Shown here in pieces: positions 62,128 to 64,000 of a stretch of DNA of 64,000 nt. The stretch is from assembly GCF_039134705.1 (NCBI RefSeq), contig NZ_CP146256.1, positions 2,542,001 through 2,606,000 on the forward strand. Reading direction: 5' to 3'. Each line of letters begins with the position of its first letter. Position 1 is the stretch's first letter. The stretch comes from Kineothrix sp. IPX-CK (GTDB lineage Bacteria; Bacillota; Clostridia; Lachnospirales; Lachnospiraceae). A program made the position numbers and the translations under genes. Under the pieces are notes generated by a model that ran no database searches, was not told where the DNA came from, and was given only the letters and a program-made list of their open reading frames with translations.

Positions 62128-63315
62128 ATGCCTAATTTACGTGAACTTGAATCGGCCATCCCGGTTGCCCCATTAAAAATTATGGCTGCTGATTCTGCGT
62201 TAAAGCTCGCAGACAGTGTCAACCGTTATCTCGTAGAGTTTCGCCGGAGTGTAAATAATCTTGCGAAAAACGATCCGGCATTTCAAGGATATACCGAGCA
62301 CAATTATTTAACAAATGCGGTATGTCCGCGCTTCGGCTCCGGAGAAGGAAAAGCCGTTTTAAACGAATCGATTCGCGGCAAAGATTTATTCATCATTACC
62401 GATGTCTGCAATCATAGCGTTACCTATAAAATGAACGGTTATATCAACCACAAGTCTCCCGACGATCATTATCAGGACTTAAAGAGGCTTATTTCCGCTG
62501 CAAACGGAAAAGCCCATCGTATTAACGTCATAATGCCCTTCCTTTACGAGGGCAGACAACATAAGAGAAACGGTCGCGAGTCCCTGGACTGCGCCTATGC
62601 TATCGAGGAACTAACCAATATGGGCGTATCCAACTTCATTACCTTCGACGCTCATGACCCCCGCGTGCAAAATGCAGCTCCTCTTTCAGGTTTCGACAAT
62701 TTTACGCCGCCTTACCAGTTTGTAAGGGCTCTCCTGCGAACGGAGGAGGACCTCATCATCGATAAATACCATACGATTGTTATCAGCCCCGACGAGGGGG
62801 CGCTCGACCGTGCCGTATATTTTGCTAATGTTTTGGGCGTGGATACCGGCATGTTCTATAAGCGGCGTGACTACTCTACCATCGTAAACGGCAAAAATCC
62901 TATCGTGGCCCATGAGTTTTTAGGGGAAAATATTGACGGAAAAGATGTGATTATCATCGACGACATGATTTCCTCCGGAGGAAGCATGATCGATACCGCA
63001 AAGCAGCTCAAATCCATGAATGCGAAGCGGGTATTCATTTGCTGTACTTTTGGCTTATTTACCGACGGACTGGACGCCTTTGACGAGGCTTATGAAAAGT
63101 GCTATTTCGACAAGATCGTTACGACCAACCTCACCTATCAGCCGCCGGAGCTGTTAAGCAGACCCTATTACGTGGAAGCGGATATGAGCAAATTTTTAGC
63201 CTCAATTATCGACTTTATGAATCATGACTCCTCTATGTCTAATGTGCACACTCCTACGGAAAAGATTCAAGAACTGCTTTTCAAATACAACAACCGCGAA
63301 GAATTGCTTCTGTAA
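62128..63315 (+). CDS. prs: Ribose-phosphate pyrophosphokinase (long form)
   Basis: 395 aa from ATG 62128 (GGAGG 5 nt upstream; a TTG at 62116 is less likely). Makes PRPP from ribose-5-phosphate and ATP. Marks: FITFDAHDPRVQNAAPLSGF, ISPDEGALDRAVYFANVLGV and the PRPP loop VIIIDDMISSGGSMIDTAKQ. It is about 75 residues longer than the Bacillus enzyme, with extra sequence at the N-terminus (ESAIPVAPLKIMAADSALKL) and C-terminus; this long branch is known in clostridia. Confidence 0.95.
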   Translation: MPNLRELESAIPVAPLKIMAADSALKLADSVNRYLVEFRRSVNNLAKNDPAFQGYTEHNYLTNAVCPRFGSGEGKAVLNESIRGKDLFIITDVCNHSVTYKMNGYINHKSPDDHYQDLKRLISAANGKAHRINVIMPFLYEGRQHKRNGRESLDCAYAIEELTNMGVSNFITFDAHDPRVQNAAPLSGFDNFTPPYQFVRALLRTEEDLIIDKYHTIVISPDEGALDRAVYFANVLGVDTGMFYKRRDYSTIVNGKNPIVAHEFLGENIDGKDVIIIDDMISSGGSMIDTAKQLKSMNAKRVFICCTFGLFTDGLDAFDEAYEKCYFDKIVTTNLTYQPPELLSRPYYVEADMSKFLASIIDFMNHDSSMSNVHTPTEKIQELLFKYNNREELLL

Positions 63316-63342
63316 CTGCTGTAATTAAAAATGACGGCAACG

Positions 63343-63381
63343 AAAAACCCCTGTATCAGCTTATGAAACAGGGGTTTTTTT
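63343..63381. terminator. Terminator of prs
   Basis: AAAAACCCCTGT pairs with ACAGGGGTTTTTTT; bidirectional, also serving the convergent kinase gene. Confidence 0.9.
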
Positions 63382-63398
63382 AGTTATTTTAATATTTC

Positions 63399-64000
63399 TT
63401 ATAATGATACATCATTTAATAACGGGAACGTTAAAATCACCTTAAATAAATCTCCGTCCAACTGTATTTCAAATTTTCCATTCTGCGCTTCCGTCAGGTT
63501 CTTAGCAATGGATAAGCCTAAACCGCTTCCCTCTGTGCTTCTTGCCACATCACCTCTGATAAAGCGCTCGGTCAATTCATCCGCATTGATGTTAAGGGGC
63601 TGTGCAGAAATATTTTTAATCGCGAATTCCACATATTTCTCCCCCTCTTCGCCTGTCCGTTCCGTTATGTCCATATATATTCTCGTACCCTCCAGCGCGT
63701 ACTTAAAAATGTTATTGAGCAGGTTCTCCACGACCCTCCATATTCTTCTGCTGTCCGCCTCTATATACATCATATTTCCCGGCGTATTCAGAACAGGAGT
63801 TAAGTGCTTTTGTTCGAATTTCTCCGAGAATTCCCCAATCGTCTGATTCACCAGCTCCACGAGATTGATCCTTTCCCATTCCAGAGAAATATTGCCGGAA
63901 GAAATCTTAGAAGCTTCTACCAAATCGTCAGTGAGCTGCTTCAGACGCTGGGACTTGGAATCCAGAACCTCCACATATCCTTTCACTTTCTCATTTTCAA
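63399..64000 (-). CDS. Sensor histidine kinase, N-terminal part outside the window
   Basis: About 200 C-terminal residues. The frame is open to the right edge (ENEKVKGYVEVLDSKSQRLK), so the His-box and sensor lie outside. The visible part has the second dimerisation helix (LTDDLVEASKISSGNISLEW) and a complete HATPase domain. In the latter the N box is RRIWRVVENLLNNIFKYALE and the G2-type box is STEGSGLGLSIAKNLTEAQN. The G1 motif D-x-G-x-G is not obvious: the region reads VEFAIKNISAQPLNINADEL. This degenerate G1 box occurs in some clostridial membrane kinases. Confidence 0.88.
   Translation of the reverse strand, partial: ENEKVKGYVEVLDSKSQRLKQLTDDLVEASKISSGNISLEWERINLVELVNQTIGEFSEKFEQKHLTPVLNTPGNMMYIEADSRRIWRVVENLLNNIFKYALEGTRIYMDITERTGEEGEKYVEFAIKNISAQPLNINADELTERFIRGDVARSTEGSGLGLSIAKNLTEAQNGKFEIQLDGDLFKVILTFPLLNDVSL

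Overview
The window reads as part of the chromosome of a spore-forming anaerobic Firmicute, most likely a Lachnospiraceae-type clostridium. The evidence is spoIVA and spoVAF with sporulation-type promoters, an oxygen-independent ribonucleotide reductase (nrdDG), GTP-type PEP carboxykinase, a tyrosyl-tRNA T-box leader, YesM/YesN plus LplABC sugar-uptake genes, and a high-cysteine small spore-type protein. The organism call is an inference from gene content.

Region 1 (1 to about 20 kb) is AT-rich accessory DNA. It starts inside a RepA_N replication initiator and carries a plasmid- or ICE-like backbone on the minus strand: ParA, a ParB-position partner, a DUF2786 protein, a solo DNA methylase, an HNH endonuclease and several small Cys-rich or membrane proteins. 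From 7.5 to 20 kb it becomes a patchwork of short genes (DJ-1/PfpI, GNAT, small membrane proteins) and gene remnants. Their borders repeatedly carry inverted copies of one motif of about 20 bp. A 2-kb module (DJ-1 gene plus two membrane-protein genes and a hairpin identical to the pckG terminator) occurs twice. The second copy is split by an IS21-family element, which itself contains a second, different IS21-family element inserted inside its istA.

Region 2 (20 to 64 kb) is ordinary chromosome with most genes on the minus strand. In order: pckG with a long leader; a xylo-oligosaccharide-type uptake locus (LplA/B/C transporter, YesN/YesM two-component system, GH8 exo-oligoxylanase); ferritin; a Cys-rich small protein; a 285-bp MITE with a 9-bp target duplication; a secreted CAP-domain protein; a BlaI/BlaR1-type pair; degV; spoVAF; dut; nrdG and nrdD with paired NrdR boxes; an aminotransferase; a probable long operon joining nucleoside salvage (punA, cdd, MTA/SAH deaminase) to an MBL hydrolase, a membrane-anchored MutS-like ATPase, RNase HI, a YjjG-like phosphatase and a WYL regulator; spoIVA; tyrS with a T-box and an odd palindromic insert; an AgcS symporter; a MoxR/VWA pair; gpsA, plsY and der; a DUF512 radical-SAM protein; and divergently prs, then the 3' part of a histidine kinase at the right edge.

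The most unusual material is the 7.5 to 20 kb patchwork: motif-bounded, integron-like cassettes, a duplicated module, recent pseudogenes with single lesions, and a datable nested transposon. No integrase, CRISPR array, rRNA or tRNA gene was seen in the window.
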